Positions 15,475 to 23,583 are shown, numbered from the stretch's first letter. The stretch is DNA of 32,729 bases from Geobacter sp. UBA6169 (GCA_002422265.1 DIUB01000012.1:6204-38932); one strand, 5' to 3'. Notes: generated by a model from the sequence alone, not told the origin. Numbers and translations are program-made.

Positions 15475-17172
15475 ATGTTACGGATAACAATGGCTTTTTC
15501 TTGTCTGGTGCTTCTTGCTGCCTGTAGTGGTGTCAAGCCGGTTGAAGATCGCTCCGACCTGACGCACCAGCACGGGTACAGCGGTCTGGGGTACTATGCC
15601 CAGGCCCGCCTTGCCTGGAACGAGGGAGATAGCGAACGGGCTCTGTACCTGACCCGTCAGTCTCAGCAGGCAGACCCTGCATCGCCCCAACCACTGATGC
15701 TTGAGGCTGAAATACTGTTGAAGGCAGGACAGGTACAGGAAGCTCTGACCGTGCTGGATCGTGCCATTGCAGTGGCGCCTGATTTTCGTCCACCGTATCT
15801 GCTGGGCGGCACCATTCTTTCTTCGCTCGGCAAAACCCGGGAGGCTGCAGATTATCTACGCCAGGCGGTACGCCTGGAACCGGGTAAAGAAGATGCGGTC
15901 TTGCATCTGGTGACCTTACTGATGCAGATGTTTGAGTATGAAGAGTCAGTCAAGGTGCTAAAGGGTCTGGTCAAAGAAAAACCCGAATCGGCAGTGGGCA
16001 ACTACTACCTGGGTAAGGTCTACAGTCAGATGAAGTTGTATCGTGAGGCGATCGGATACTATCAACGGGCCCTGGTGATCCGTCCTGATTTTACCCAGGC
16101 TGCCATTGATATGGCCATCTCTCACGAGGCCCTTGGTGAAGTTGATACAGCCATTGCCACCTACACCAGGGTGCTGGATGAGGCTGATAACCGTGCACCG
16201 TTGATCCAGCACCTGATCCAGTTGTTTATACAGAGACAGCGTTATGATGATGCCCTGGTTTATTTGGAACGACTGCAGGACATGGGGCTGGCAACTACTG
16301 AAAGCAGGCGCAAGACCGGTATCATCTATCTGGAGCTGGAACGATTCGACGATGCCATCAAGCTGTTTAGCGAGATGTTGGTGGCCGATCCGGACGCCCA
16401 CCAGTTGCGTGTCTATCTGGGGGTGGCCTATGAGGAAAAAGAAGAGCTGGACCTGGCTGTCGCCGAGTTTCAGAAAGTGCCGGTCAGCTCAATGGCCTAT
16501 CCTGAAGCGGTCAGCCATATCGCCTTCATATTCAAGGAGCAGGGCAAGGCAGAGCAGGCAGTGACCATGCTGGAGCAGGCAATTGCTGCAAACCCGGACA
16601 ATCTTGATCTGCACCTGTCCCTGGCAACCCTGCTTGATTCTCTGAAGCGCACTGATGACGGTTTGCAGTTACTGCTGCAGAAACAGATACAGTTTGCCAG
16701 TGATGCGAAGTTCCAGTTCAGGCTGGGGGTGTTGTATGACAAATTGGGTAAACGGCCCCTGTCCATCGAGCGGATGAAAAAAGTGGTGGAGCTGAATCCT
16801 GATGACGCCCAGGCCCATAATTTTCTTGGCTACACCTATGCCGAAATGGGAATCAATCTGGATGAGGCGCTAATCCACATCAAACGGGCTCTTGAGCTGC
16901 GACCTGATGACGGCTTCTTTATTGACAGTCTTGGATGGGTCTACTATCAGATGAAGCGTTACGATGAAGCGGTGCGCTACCTGGCCAAGGCTGCTGAGCT
17001 GGTGCCTGATGATCCCACTATTCTTGAACATCTGGGGGATGCCTATGCAGCTCGCAAGGAAACCAGGCAGGCCTTGAAATTTTACAGAAAGGCCCGCAGC
17101 CTTGATGCAAAAAAGAAAGGGCTTGAGGAAAAGATCCGCCGCCTGATCCGGGGAGATATTGAAGAGCAATGA
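15475..17172 (+). CDS. TPR-repeat lipoprotein
   Basis: A 565-residue predicted lipoprotein: short signal with lipobox L14-A-A-C17, then tetratricopeptide repeats through nearly the whole length. Typical repeat hallmarks recur, such as Y-x-x-A-I-x-Y-Y-x-R-A-L-x-x-x-P-D and A-H-N-F-L-G-Y-T-Y-A-E-M-G. Two segments near the C-terminus (E-A-L-I-H-I-K-R-A-L-E-L-R-P-D and D-S-L-G-W-V-Y-Y-Q-M) are strongly conserved in bacterial outer-membrane TPR lipoproteins. TPRs are protein-binding scaffolds; the partner is unknown. ATGA overlap with the next gene suggests the two lipoproteins work together. ATG at 15496 is an alternative start that keeps a shorter signal. Confidence 0.88.
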   Translation: MLRITMAFSCLVLLAACSGVKPVEDRSDLTHQHGYSGLGYYAQARLAWNEGDSERALYLTRQSQQADPASPQPLMLEAEILLKAGQVQEALTVLDRAIAVAPDFRPPYLLGGTILSSLGKTREAADYLRQAVRLEPGKEDAVLHLVTLLMQMFEYEESVKVLKGLVKEKPESAVGNYYLGKVYSQMKLYREAIGYYQRALVIRPDFTQAAIDMAISHEALGEVDTAIATYTRVLDEADNRAPLIQHLIQLFIQRQRYDDALVYLERLQDMGLATTESRRKTGIIYLELERFDDAIKLFSEMLVADPDAHQLRVYLGVAYEEKEELDLAVAEFQKVPVSSMAYPEAVSHIAFIFKEQGKAEQAVTMLEQAIAANPDNLDLHLSLATLLDSLKRTDDGLQLLLQKQIQFASDAKFQFRLGVLYDKLGKRPLSIERMKKVVELNPDDAQAHNFLGYTYAEMGINLDEALIHIKRALELRPDDGFFIDSLGWVYYQMKRYDEAVRYLAKAAELVPDDPTILEHLGDAYAARKETRQALKFYRKARSLDAKKKGLEEKIRRLIRGDIEEQ

Positions 17173-18815
17173 CCGGCCCGCGTTGCCGGCACAGTATCCG
17201 GCATATCCTTGCTGCCATCCTGGTGGCCTGCTGCTGTTTGGCCTGCAGCAGGACTGAGGCGCCTGCACCACAGCTCCCTGCCGAAGATACTGCAAGAACA
17301 ACACCTGCCTACGGTGATACACTGGTTGAAGGAACCATCGGTGAGGCATCGACCCTGATCCCGATTCTGGCCTCAGACAGTGCCTCCCACAGTGTGGCAG
17401 GCCAGATCTACAATGGCCTGGTCAAGTATGACAAGGATCTGAAAATTGTCGGTGAACTGGCCGAGTCGTTCCGGATTTCGCCCGACGGTCTGACCATAAC
17501 CTTCAAGCTGCGCAGGAATGTTACCTGGCATGACGGCAAACCGTTCAGCGCACGGGATGTCCTCTACACCTACCGGGTCATCATTGATCCCCAAACACCG
17601 ACCGCCTACTCCGAAGATTTCAAACAGGTGGCTTCGGTTACCTCTCCTGATCCTTACACCGTAGTGGTGCGCTATGCCCGCCCATATGCGCCTGCCCTGG
17701 CATCCTGGGGTGTTGCCATCCTGCCGGCTCATCTGCTTGAGGGACAGGATATCACCAAGAGTCCTCTGTCTCGCAAGCCAGTCGGCACCGGTCCGTTTCG
17801 TTTCAAGGAATGGGTGTCGGGTCAGAAGATTGTACTGGAAGCTAACCCTGACTATTTTGAAGGCCGCCCGTACCTGGATCGTTATGTCTATCGGCTGATC
17901 CCTGACACCTCAACCATGTACATGGAACTGAAGGCTGGCGGGATCGATCAGATGGGGCTAACGCCGGTACAATACGCCCGTCAGACTGATACGCTCCGGT
18001 TCAAGGCTGCCTTTCAGAAATACCGCTATCCCTCCAATGGTTACCTTTATCTAGGCTATAACCTTCGCCACCCCACCTTCAAGGACAAGCGGATCCGTCA
18101 GGCCATTACGTCAGCTATCAATAAGGACGAATTGATTCAGGGGGTGTTGTTCGGTATGGGTCAGCGTGCCCATGGTCCGATGATTCCGGGGCGCTGGGCC
18201 TATAATCCGGATGTGAGGGATATCCCGTTCGACCAGGCCCGTGCTCGTCAGCTGCTTGCTGAAGCCGGCTGGCAGCCAGGCAGTGATGGCATACTTCAGA
18301 AAGAGGGCAAGCCGCTCCGTTTTACCATTCTGACCAATCAGGGGAATCAACAGCGTCTGATGACGGCCCAGATTATCCAGCAACGGCTGCAACAGGTAGG
18401 AATTGATGTGCGGATCAGGATCGTGGAGTGGGCCGCTTTTCTGAAAGAGTTTATTGACAAAGGGAATTTTGAAGTAGTGTTGCTGGCTTGGCTGACCTCA
18501 CAGGATCCCGATATGTATGATATCTGGCACTCCAGCAAGACCAAGCCGGGGGAACTGAATTTTATCGGCTATAACAACCCGGAGGTTGACCGCCTGCTGG
18601 AGCAGGGACGCAGCACCTTTGATCTTGAACAGCGCAAAAAGGCATATTTCAGGATTCAGGAAATTCTGGCCGATGAACAACCCTATACCTTCCTGTATGT
18701 GCCTGATGCGTTGCCGGTGGTTTCAGCGCGGATCAAAGGGATTGAACCGGCCCCGGCCGGGATTGGCCATAATCTGATCAAGTGGTATGTGCCCAAACAG
18801 GAACAGCGCTATTGA
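17169..18815 (+). CDS. Oligopeptide ABC-type substrate-binding lipoprotein (SBP family 5)
   Basis: A 548-residue periplasmic binding protein of the DppA/OppA family. The signal has an L18-V-A-C21 lipobox. Family hallmarks include S-T-L-I-P-I-L after the mature start, G-L-T-I-T-F-K-L-R-x-N-V-T-W-H-D-G-K-P-F and R-Q-A-I-T-S-A-I-N-K-D-E-L. No permease or ATPase genes lie nearby, so it may supply a distant transporter or act as a sensor or scaffold with the coupled TPR lipoprotein. ATG overlaps the TPR stop (ATGA). Confidence 0.92.
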   Translation: MTGPRCRHSIRHILAAILVACCCLACSRTEAPAPQLPAEDTARTTPAYGDTLVEGTIGEASTLIPILASDSASHSVAGQIYNGLVKYDKDLKIVGELAESFRISPDGLTITFKLRRNVTWHDGKPFSARDVLYTYRVIIDPQTPTAYSEDFKQVASVTSPDPYTVVVRYARPYAPALASWGVAILPAHLLEGQDITKSPLSRKPVGTGPFRFKEWVSGQKIVLEANPDYFEGRPYLDRYVYRLIPDTSTMYMELKAGGIDQMGLTPVQYARQTDTLRFKAAFQKYRYPSNGYLYLGYNLRHPTFKDKRIRQAITSAINKDELIQGVLFGMGQRAHGPMIPGRWAYNPDVRDIPFDQARARQLLAEAGWQPGSDGILQKEGKPLRFTILTNQGNQQRLMTAQIIQQRLQQVGIDVRIRIVEWAAFLKEFIDKGNFEVVLLAWLTSQDPDMYDIWHSSKTKPGELNFIGYNNPEVDRLLEQGRSTFDLEQRKKAYFRIQEILADEQPYTFLYVPDALPVVSARIKGIEPAPAGIGHNLIKWYVPKQEQRY

Positions 18816-18867
18816 TCTGATGGTTGAAAAATACTCGCTTTTTGAAATTGTTTTTTATATATATGAA

Positions 18868-18888
18868 TATAATAATATTATGAAGGAG
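18868..18888 (+). promoter_or_regulatory. AT-rich promoter and ribosome binding site of the HesB-like selenoprotein
   Basis: A perfect -10 TATAAT (18868-18873) lies in an AT-rich patch (about 18841-18882) that stands out from the GC-richer surroundings. A good -35 at standard spacing is not visible; TTGAAA (18842-18847) is 20 bases away. AAGGAG (18883-18888) then sits 7 bases before the ATG at 18896. The -10 would give a short leader. The ribosome binding site is strong evidence that the downstream frame is translated. Confidence 0.55.
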
Positions 18889-18895
18889 CTTTACT

Positions 18896-19183
18896 ATGAA
18901 AATTTCAGATGCGGCAAAGGCAGCTCTGGAGCCGATTCTGGCTCAGAATCCGGGCAAGATGCTGCGGGTGGTGTTTGAAGGCTTTGGTTGAGGCGGTCCC
19001 CGTCTGGGGTTGGCTCTGGATGAGCCGAGCGAGAATGACACCCGCCTGAATCTGAACGGTATCGAACTGCTGGCAGAGAAAAGCCTGAACTCGTTCCTGG
19101 ATGGCCAGGTGATTGATTTTGTGAACTCAGGCTTCAGGGAAGGTTTTGTAATATCCCCTGAGTGGGGTTCTTCCTGCGCTTAG
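18896..19183 (+). CDS. HesB/IscA-like selenoprotein (UGA at 18989-18991 read as selenocysteine)
   Basis: An A-type iron-sulfur carrier-like protein of 95 residues in which UGA codon 32 encodes selenocysteine. Reading through the TGA gives a continuous frame to TAG at 19181-19183. The product has the HesB/IscA core: V-V-F-E-G-F-G-U-G-G-P-R-L-G-L-A-L-D-E, matching the family's glycine-rich G-C-S-G position, with Sec replacing the first conserved cysteine. G-x-x-x-L-L and V-I-D-F-V segments follow. The C-terminus ends G-S-S-C-A, with only one cysteine (C94) instead of C-G-C. HesB-like selenoproteins are a known group in Geobacter and relatives. ATG has AAGGAG 7 bases upstream. A SECIS-like hairpin follows the UGA and a strong terminator follows the stop. 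Conventional gene calling would miss it or stop at residue 31. Whether it carries Fe-S clusters or does redox chemistry is unknown. Confidence 0.9.
19010..19028 (+). promoter_or_regulatory. Candidate bacterial SECIS hairpin inside the selenoprotein gene
   Basis: Downstream of the UGA, GGCUC (19012-19016) pairs with GAGCC (19022-19026) around the 5-base loop UGGAU, extended by U-G and U-A pairs. A G occupies the second loop position, 26 bases after the UGA, which fits the usual bacterial SECIS spacing and loop rule for SelB recognition. It is coding sequence as well. Confidence 0.65.
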
Positions 19184-19207
19184 GGAAGGTGTTACTTGAC
19201 AGCAGAC

Positions 19208-19246
19208 ACAACAAAGGGGAGGCCGTTACGGTCTCCCCTTTGTTGT
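19208..19246. terminator. Bidirectional terminator between the selenoprotein gene and metG
   Basis: Long hairpin: ACAACAAAGGGGAG pairs with CTCCCCTTTGTTGT. It is extended inward by G-T, C-G, C-G and G-C pairs to a 3-base loop. It lies 25 bases past the selenoprotein stop and just beyond the metG stop, so it can serve both convergent units. Confidence 0.88.
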
Positions 19247-19253
19247 TGGAACG

Positions 19254-20780
19254 TTATTCTTTGGTCTCGATTCTGGGAAAGAGCGCTGCAGCCTTGGTTA
19301 TCTCAGTTTTAGGTTGCAGACCTCCCCAGACCAGATCAGACTCAGTTACCTCCTGTTGCCATCCCAGGCAGCGCAGGGCTGTGCGGGAAGTATCCGGCAT
19401 AAACGGGGCAATCAGGCTGTGGATCAGGCGTTGCGCTTCCAGCAGGCAGTACATCACCGTACCCAGTTGCTGTTGCTGAGCTGGATCCTTGGCCATGGCC
19501 CAAGGGGCGGTATCGTCAATATATTTGTTGGCGGTTGAGACAACATCCCATATGGCCTGCAGTGCCTTGCTGAAGGCCAGTTCATCCATGCAGGTGTCCA
19601 CAGCGCTCACCATTGCCACGGTCTTCTCTTTCAGGATCTGATCCTGTTCAGAAAGCGGTCCCGGTACTTGCAGCTCGCCGTTAAAGTACTTGACCAGCAT
19701 GGCAGTGGATCGGGAAAGCAGGTTGCCCAGATCATTGGCCAGATCCGAGTTGATCCGGCTGACCAAGGAGGCATGGGAAAAGTCACCATCCAGGCCGAAC
19801 GGTACCTCGCGCATCAGAAAGTAGCGCACTGCATCCACACCATAGGTGTCGATCAGCATATTGGGCTCTACCACGTTCTGCAGTGATTTTGACATCTTCT
19901 GACCTTCAACGGTCCACCAGCCGTGGGCAAAGACCTTCTTGGGCAGCGGCAGTCCGGCTGCCATCAGGAAGGTGGGCCAGTAAACCGTGTGGAATCTCAG
20001 GATATCCTTTCCGATCAGATGCACATCAACCGGCCAGAAGCGTTGATAGGTACCCTGCTGGTCAGGGTATCCCAGGGCGGTGATGTAGTTGGTCAGGGCA
20101 TCGAACCAGACATAGATGACATGGCGTTCATTGCCTGGTACCGGAATTCCCCAGGAAAAAGAGGTGCGGGAAACCGACAGGTCACGCAGACCTTCCTTGA
20201 TAAACGAGATGATCTCGTTTCGCTTGCTTTTGGGTTGAATGAATTCGGGATTGGCCTCGATATGGGCCAGCAGACGCTCACCGTAGGCACTCATTTTGAA
20301 GAAGTAGGATTCTTCCTTCAGTTTTTCCACAGGACGGTTGCAGTCTGGACAGGTGCCGTCAATGGCCTGGGTCTCTGTCCAGAAGGTTTCGCAGGGGGTA
20401 CAGTACCAGTCTTCGTATTCCCCCAGATAGATGTCACCCTGGTCAAGCAGTTGTTTGAAAATGGCTGAAACACCTTGCTTGTGACGCTCCTGGGTGGTGC
20501 GGATGAAGTCGTTGTTGGAGATACCCAGTTTTTCCCATAGGGACTGAAATCGTTTGACCACACGGTCGGCCAGCTCCAATGGCGTTTCGCCGTTAGTCTG
20601 GGCTGCCTTTTCCACCTTCTGGCCATGCTCGTCACTGCCGGTCAGGAAGAATACCTCATAGCCTTTCAATCGCTTGTAGCGTGCCAGAACATCGGCAGCC
20701 ACCGTAGTGTAGGAGTGGCCGATATGGGGCACATCATTTACATAGTAGATCGGTGTGGTAACGTAAAAACTCGGTTTCAT
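19254..20780 (-). CDS. metG: Methionyl-tRNA synthetase (short form)
   Basis: Charges tRNA-Met. The 508-residue product has the HIGH motif (H19-I-G-H22), a zinc-binding pair of CxxC motifs (C127-x2-C130 and C144-x2-C147) and K295-M-S-K-S299. It ends soon after the anticodon-binding domain, so the C-terminal tRNA-binding (Trbp111-like) extension of longer MetG proteins is absent. ATG at 20780 has AGGAG about 9 bases upstream. It lies 6 bases after ricT and is probably the last gene of the tmk-holB-ricT-metG unit. Confidence 0.96.
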   Translation of the reverse strand: MKPSFYVTTPIYYVNDVPHIGHSYTTVAADVLARYKRLKGYEVFFLTGSDEHGQKVEKAAQTNGETPLELADRVVKRFQSLWEKLGISNNDFIRTTQERHKQGVSAIFKQLLDQGDIYLGEYEDWYCTPCETFWTETQAIDGTCPDCNRPVEKLKEESYFFKMSAYGERLLAHIEANPEFIQPKSKRNEIISFIKEGLRDLSVSRTSFSWGIPVPGNERHVIYVWFDALTNYITALGYPDQQGTYQRFWPVDVHLIGKDILRFHTVYWPTFLMAAGLPLPKKVFAHGWWTVEGQKMSKSLQNVVEPNMLIDTYGVDAVRYFLMREVPFGLDGDFSHASLVSRINSDLANDLGNLLSRSTAMLVKYFNGELQVPGPLSEQDQILKEKTVAMVSAVDTCMDELAFSKALQAIWDVVSTANKYIDDTAPWAMAKDPAQQQQLGTVMYCLLEAQRLIHSLIAPFMPDTSRTALRCLGWQQEVTESDLVWGGLQPKTEITKAAALFPRIETKE

Positions 20781-20786
20781 TGCTGG

Positions 20787-21872
20787 CTACTCCTGCACAG
20801 GTTTGTCGTTGTTCTTCGGGTCTGAAGGTTTGCGGTGCCCGTGACGGCGGTTTCGCTTCTTCTTTTTGGGCTTGTCATCAGATTTCTGCTGCTGACCGTC
20901 GGTTACAATTACCGGCGGTTGCAACGGAGCTACCGCTGTTTCTAGCTGTTCTCTGGCCTGTTGCGGGGCTGGTCTCTGGCGTTTGGGAGGCGGTTGTTCC
21001 CGCTCTCGGCGAGGTGACGAAAGCTGTTCCTGTTGCCGTGGAGGTTCAGGAGGTGGTTGGCTTGGGGCACTCTCGTCAACCAGTTCCTTGACATGGACGC
21101 TGACCTGTTTGCCGTCCTCCTGTTTCAGAAGCAGTTCGCCGGTCAGGATGTTCATTTTTTCAACGGTGCCGCTGTACTGTAGCGTGCGTGCACGTTTGCC
21201 GCATTTTGGAAAACTTTTGCGCAGGTCGCAGTAGGTCTCATATTCGTAATCAAGGCAGCAAAGCAGACGACCGCATTGCCCTGATATCTTGGATGGGTTG
21301 AGGGCCAGGTTCTGTTCTTTGGCCATCTTGACCGATACCGGCTGAAAGTCACGCAGGAACGAGGCACAGCAGAGTTCCCGGCCGCAGATCCCCAGGCCGC
21401 CAACCATCTTGGCCTCGTCCCGGACGCCAATCTGTCGCATCTCGATCCTGGTGTGGAAGGTGTGGGCCAGATCCTTGACCAGCTCACGGAAATCAACCCT
21501 GCCGTCGGCGGTGAAGTAAAAAATCGCCTTGCTGCCGTCAAACAGGTTTTCGACCCGTACCAGCTTCATGTCCATGCCCCGTTCCTTGATCCGGCGCTGG
21601 CAGAATTCGTAGGCCTCTTTTTCGCGACGGCTCAGGTGAGCCAGGGTCTTTTCATCTTCAAGCCCCAGCAGGCGCTGTACCTTTGCCGGTAGCTGTGTGA
21701 AAAGGGCCTCATCCTTTTCTTCCACTCTTGAAACGACCTTACCAAGGCCCAGACCTCGTTCCGTCTCTACCACAACGCGATCACCCGGTTGCAGTTCAAG
21801 ATCGCCGGCATTGAACTCGTACATCTTGCCGGCCGGATGAAATTGTATGGAAACAACGCGAATCACTTTCAT
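20787..21872 (-). CDS. ricT: PSP1-domain protein RicT/YaaT with long charged tail
   Basis: A 361-residue PSP1 family protein. The conserved core (about 1-265) has eight clustered cysteines (C163, C168, C169, C200, C205, C206, C215, C224), including G-I-C-G-R-E-L-C-C and C-G-R-L-L-C-C-L. In Bacillus the homologue RicT/YaaT joins a Fe-S-containing complex that affects RNA processing. Residues from about 265 form a low-complexity tail rich in Pro, Gln, Arg and Lys (K-P-K-K-K-K-R-N-R-R-H-G-H-R-K), likely disordered and nucleic-acid binding. ATG overlaps the holB stop (ATGA), the common holB-ricT pairing. Confidence 0.88.
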   Translation of the reverse strand: MKVIRVVSIQFHPAGKMYEFNAGDLELQPGDRVVVETERGLGLGKVVSRVEEKDEALFTQLPAKVQRLLGLEDEKTLAHLSRREKEAYEFCQRRIKERGMDMKLVRVENLFDGSKAIFYFTADGRVDFRELVKDLAHTFHTRIEMRQIGVRDEAKMVGGLGICGRELCCASFLRDFQPVSVKMAKEQNLALNPSKISGQCGRLLCCLDYEYETYCDLRKSFPKCGKRARTLQYSGTVEKMNILTGELLLKQEDGKQVSVHVKELVDESAPSQPPPEPPRQQEQLSSPRREREQPPPKRQRPAPQQAREQLETAVAPLQPPVIVTDGQQQKSDDKPKKKKRNRRHGHRKPSDPKNNDKPVQE

Positions 21873-22861
21873 ATTCCCTTTCTGAGACGATCATATCCCA
21901 GCAGCAGATGTTCCAGAGCCAGCTTGGGATTGGCATTGCCCTGGACTACCCTGCGTGTGTTCAGCACCAGTTCCAGTGCGGCCATAATGTTTTCAGGGCT
22001 GAAACGGACAGCCTCGGCAGACAGCTCAGCAGCAAGAAAACGGTTGGTAACCCCTGACTGACCAACGGTGCGCAGTAGCAGCAGATCACGAACCAGTGAG
22101 ATCAGCAGGGTGCAGAGTATCAAGGTTTCTTCTCTGCCACTGCTTAAGGATTCGGCAGCATCAAAAATGGTGCTGATCTGTCGTGCATCAGCCTGTGCAA
22201 GGCAAGCCAGAAGCTCCCTGCGTTTGGATTCATCTCCCTCACTTTCAAGAGTCAGGGCGCGTTCCATACTTCCTTCGGCCAGTGGTGCCAGTTCTGCAGC
22301 AAGGGCCGGTTCAAAACCGTTGAGCTGCATGAGTTCTTCTATGACCTGATCCTGCAGTGGGCTGAAACGCAGGTGCTGGCAGCGAGAGCGGATTGTGGCA
22401 AGCAGCAGGTCAGCCTGCGTGGTCAGCAGGATGATAATGGCATGCCCCGGCGGCTCTTCCAGTGTCTTCAACAAGGCATTGGCTGACTTTTCATTCATCC
22501 GGTCTGCCGGCTCGATCAGACAGGCCTTACGGGTAGCCTCATAGGGGCGCAGTGACAACACCTGCTGCAGTTCCCGAATCTGCTCAATGCTGATATCGCG
22601 TTTGTCAGGTAACGGTGAAAGTAACTGCAGGTCAGGATGGTTGCCCGTTGCCAGCTTACGACACGATGGACAACTGCCGCAGGCATCACCGTTTACCGGC
22701 TGCGTGCAGAAAAGAACCTGGATCAGTGCCAGGGCCGTAGTGCGGCGTCCGCATCCTTCAGGCCCTTCAAACAGATAGGCATGGGCAACCCGATTGGCTG
22801 CCAGAGAACGGGTCAGGGCATTAACAATCCGTTCCTGGCCCTTGACAGTGCCCAGTTGCAT
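21869..22861 (-). CDS. holB: DNA polymerase III subunit delta'
   Basis: Clamp-loader delta' subunit, 330 residues. AAA+ features are visible: a degenerate Walker A (G33-P-E-G-C-G-R-R-T41, with Arg in place of the usual Lys, as expected for a subunit that does not hydrolyse ATP), a zinc knuckle (C52, C61, C64, C67) and the SRC motif (159-161) bearing the arginine finger. The ATG shares one base with the tmk stop (TGATG), and its own stop overlaps ricT. The tmk-holB-ricT order is common in bacteria. Confidence 0.93.
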   Translation of the reverse strand: MQLGTVKGQERIVNALTRSLAANRVAHAYLFEGPEGCGRRTTALALIQVLFCTQPVNGDACGSCPSCRKLATGNHPDLQLLSPLPDKRDISIEQIRELQQVLSLRPYEATRKACLIEPADRMNEKSANALLKTLEEPPGHAIIILLTTQADLLLATIRSRCQHLRFSPLQDQVIEELMQLNGFEPALAAELAPLAEGSMERALTLESEGDESKRRELLACLAQADARQISTIFDAAESLSSGREETLILCTLLISLVRDLLLLRTVGQSGVTNRFLAAELSAEAVRFSPENIMAALELVLNTRRVVQGNANPKLALEHLLLGYDRLRKGI

Positions 22862-23499
22862 CAGGTTGCGTTCCCCAGCCTGGACTGCACGGCCTGCAGG
22901 ATTGTTGTTGCTACCTGGTCCTGAGGGGCAGCAGCGTTGATAACCGCAAACCGGTCCGGCTCTTCTGCTGCCAGCTGCAGGTAGCCGTTCCGCACCCGCT
23001 GATGAAAATGCAATGATTCAAGCTCAAACCGTTCCTCTTTAGGGCCGTTGCTGCCGGCGATTCGCTGTCTGGCACGTGCGAGGCCGACCTCAACCGGGCA
23101 ATCCAGCAACAGGGTCAGATCAGGGGTAAGCCCATTGCAGGCAAGATCATTCAGGGATTCCATGATTTGACGATCAATACCCCGGCCAAAGGCCTGATAG
23201 GCGCGGGTGGCGTCACTGAACCGGTCGCACAGCACCAGGGTTCCTGCCGCCAGTGATGGTTGAACAACCTCGGCCAGATGCTGGGACCGGGCTGCAGCAT
23301 ACAACATCAGTTCGGTCATCGGTACCATGGCGTGGTTATCCGCATCCAGCAGCAGACCGCGAATCTGGTCGGCAATCGGGCAGCCACCCGGCTCGCGGGT
23401 CAGCAAAACCTGACGACCCTGTTGCTGCAGCTGTGCTGCCAGCAGGTTGATCTGGGTGCTCTTGCCGCACCCTTCTATACCTTCAAAGGTAATAAACAT
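22861..23499 (-). CDS. tmk: Thymidylate kinase
   Basis: Phosphorylates dTMP to dTDP. The 212-residue product begins M-F-I-T-F-E-G-I-E-G-C-G-K-S-T (P-loop at 7-15), followed by the T-R-E-P-G-G motif and D-R-F-S-D-A-T-R-A-Y-Q. The frame is open to a TTG at 23511, but that region contains the GGGAG ribosome binding site; ATG at 23499 is therefore the start. Promoter at 23521-23549. Heads the tmk-holB-ricT-metG unit. Confidence 0.96.
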   Translation of the reverse strand: MFITFEGIEGCGKSTQINLLAAQLQQQGRQVLLTREPGGCPIADQIRGLLLDADNHAMVPMTELMLYAAARSQHLAEVVQPSLAAGTLVLCDRFSDATRAYQAFGRGIDRQIMESLNDLACNGLTPDLTLLLDCPVEVGLARARQRIAGSNGPKEERFELESLHFHQRVRNGYLQLAAEEPDRFAVINAAAPQDQVATTILQAVQSRLGNAT

Positions 23500-23520
23500 G
23501 CACTCTCCCAAAAGGGGGAC

Positions 23521-23549
23521 ATTATAGGCATCCGACTGCTTCTTGGCAA
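23521..23549 (-). promoter_or_regulatory. Strong sigma70-type promoter for tmk-holB-ricT-metG
   Basis: On the - strand, TTGCCA (23549-23544), a 17-base spacer and a perfect TATAAT (23526-23521), 21 bases upstream of the tmk ATG. Confidence 0.75.
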
Positions 23550-23583
23550 TTCAAATCATGAGCCTGTGCCGGTTCAAAGCCGC

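Noticed and set aside
18787..18978. 63-codon open frame across the lipoprotein end and the AT-rich patch
   Set aside because: It is in a different frame from the selenoprotein, has no ribosome binding site and runs across the promoter region; its protein is not recognisable.
18989..18991. TGA as a real stop or a pseudogene mutation in the HesB-like gene
   Set aside because: The downstream half retains the family pattern without further stops or frame changes, the TGA is exactly at a metal-ligand cysteine position, and a SECIS-like hairpin follows.
18998..19009. CCCC-GUCU-GGGG hairpin as the main SECIS
   Set aside because: Its loop begins only 10 bases after the UGA, closer than the usual range; the GGCUC-UGGAU-GAGCC hairpin fits better. 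It could still be part of the fold.
21974..22861. Walker A lysine loss in holB as a defect
   Set aside because: Delta' subunits do not hydrolyse ATP, and degenerate P-loops are normal in this family; the SRC motif is intact.
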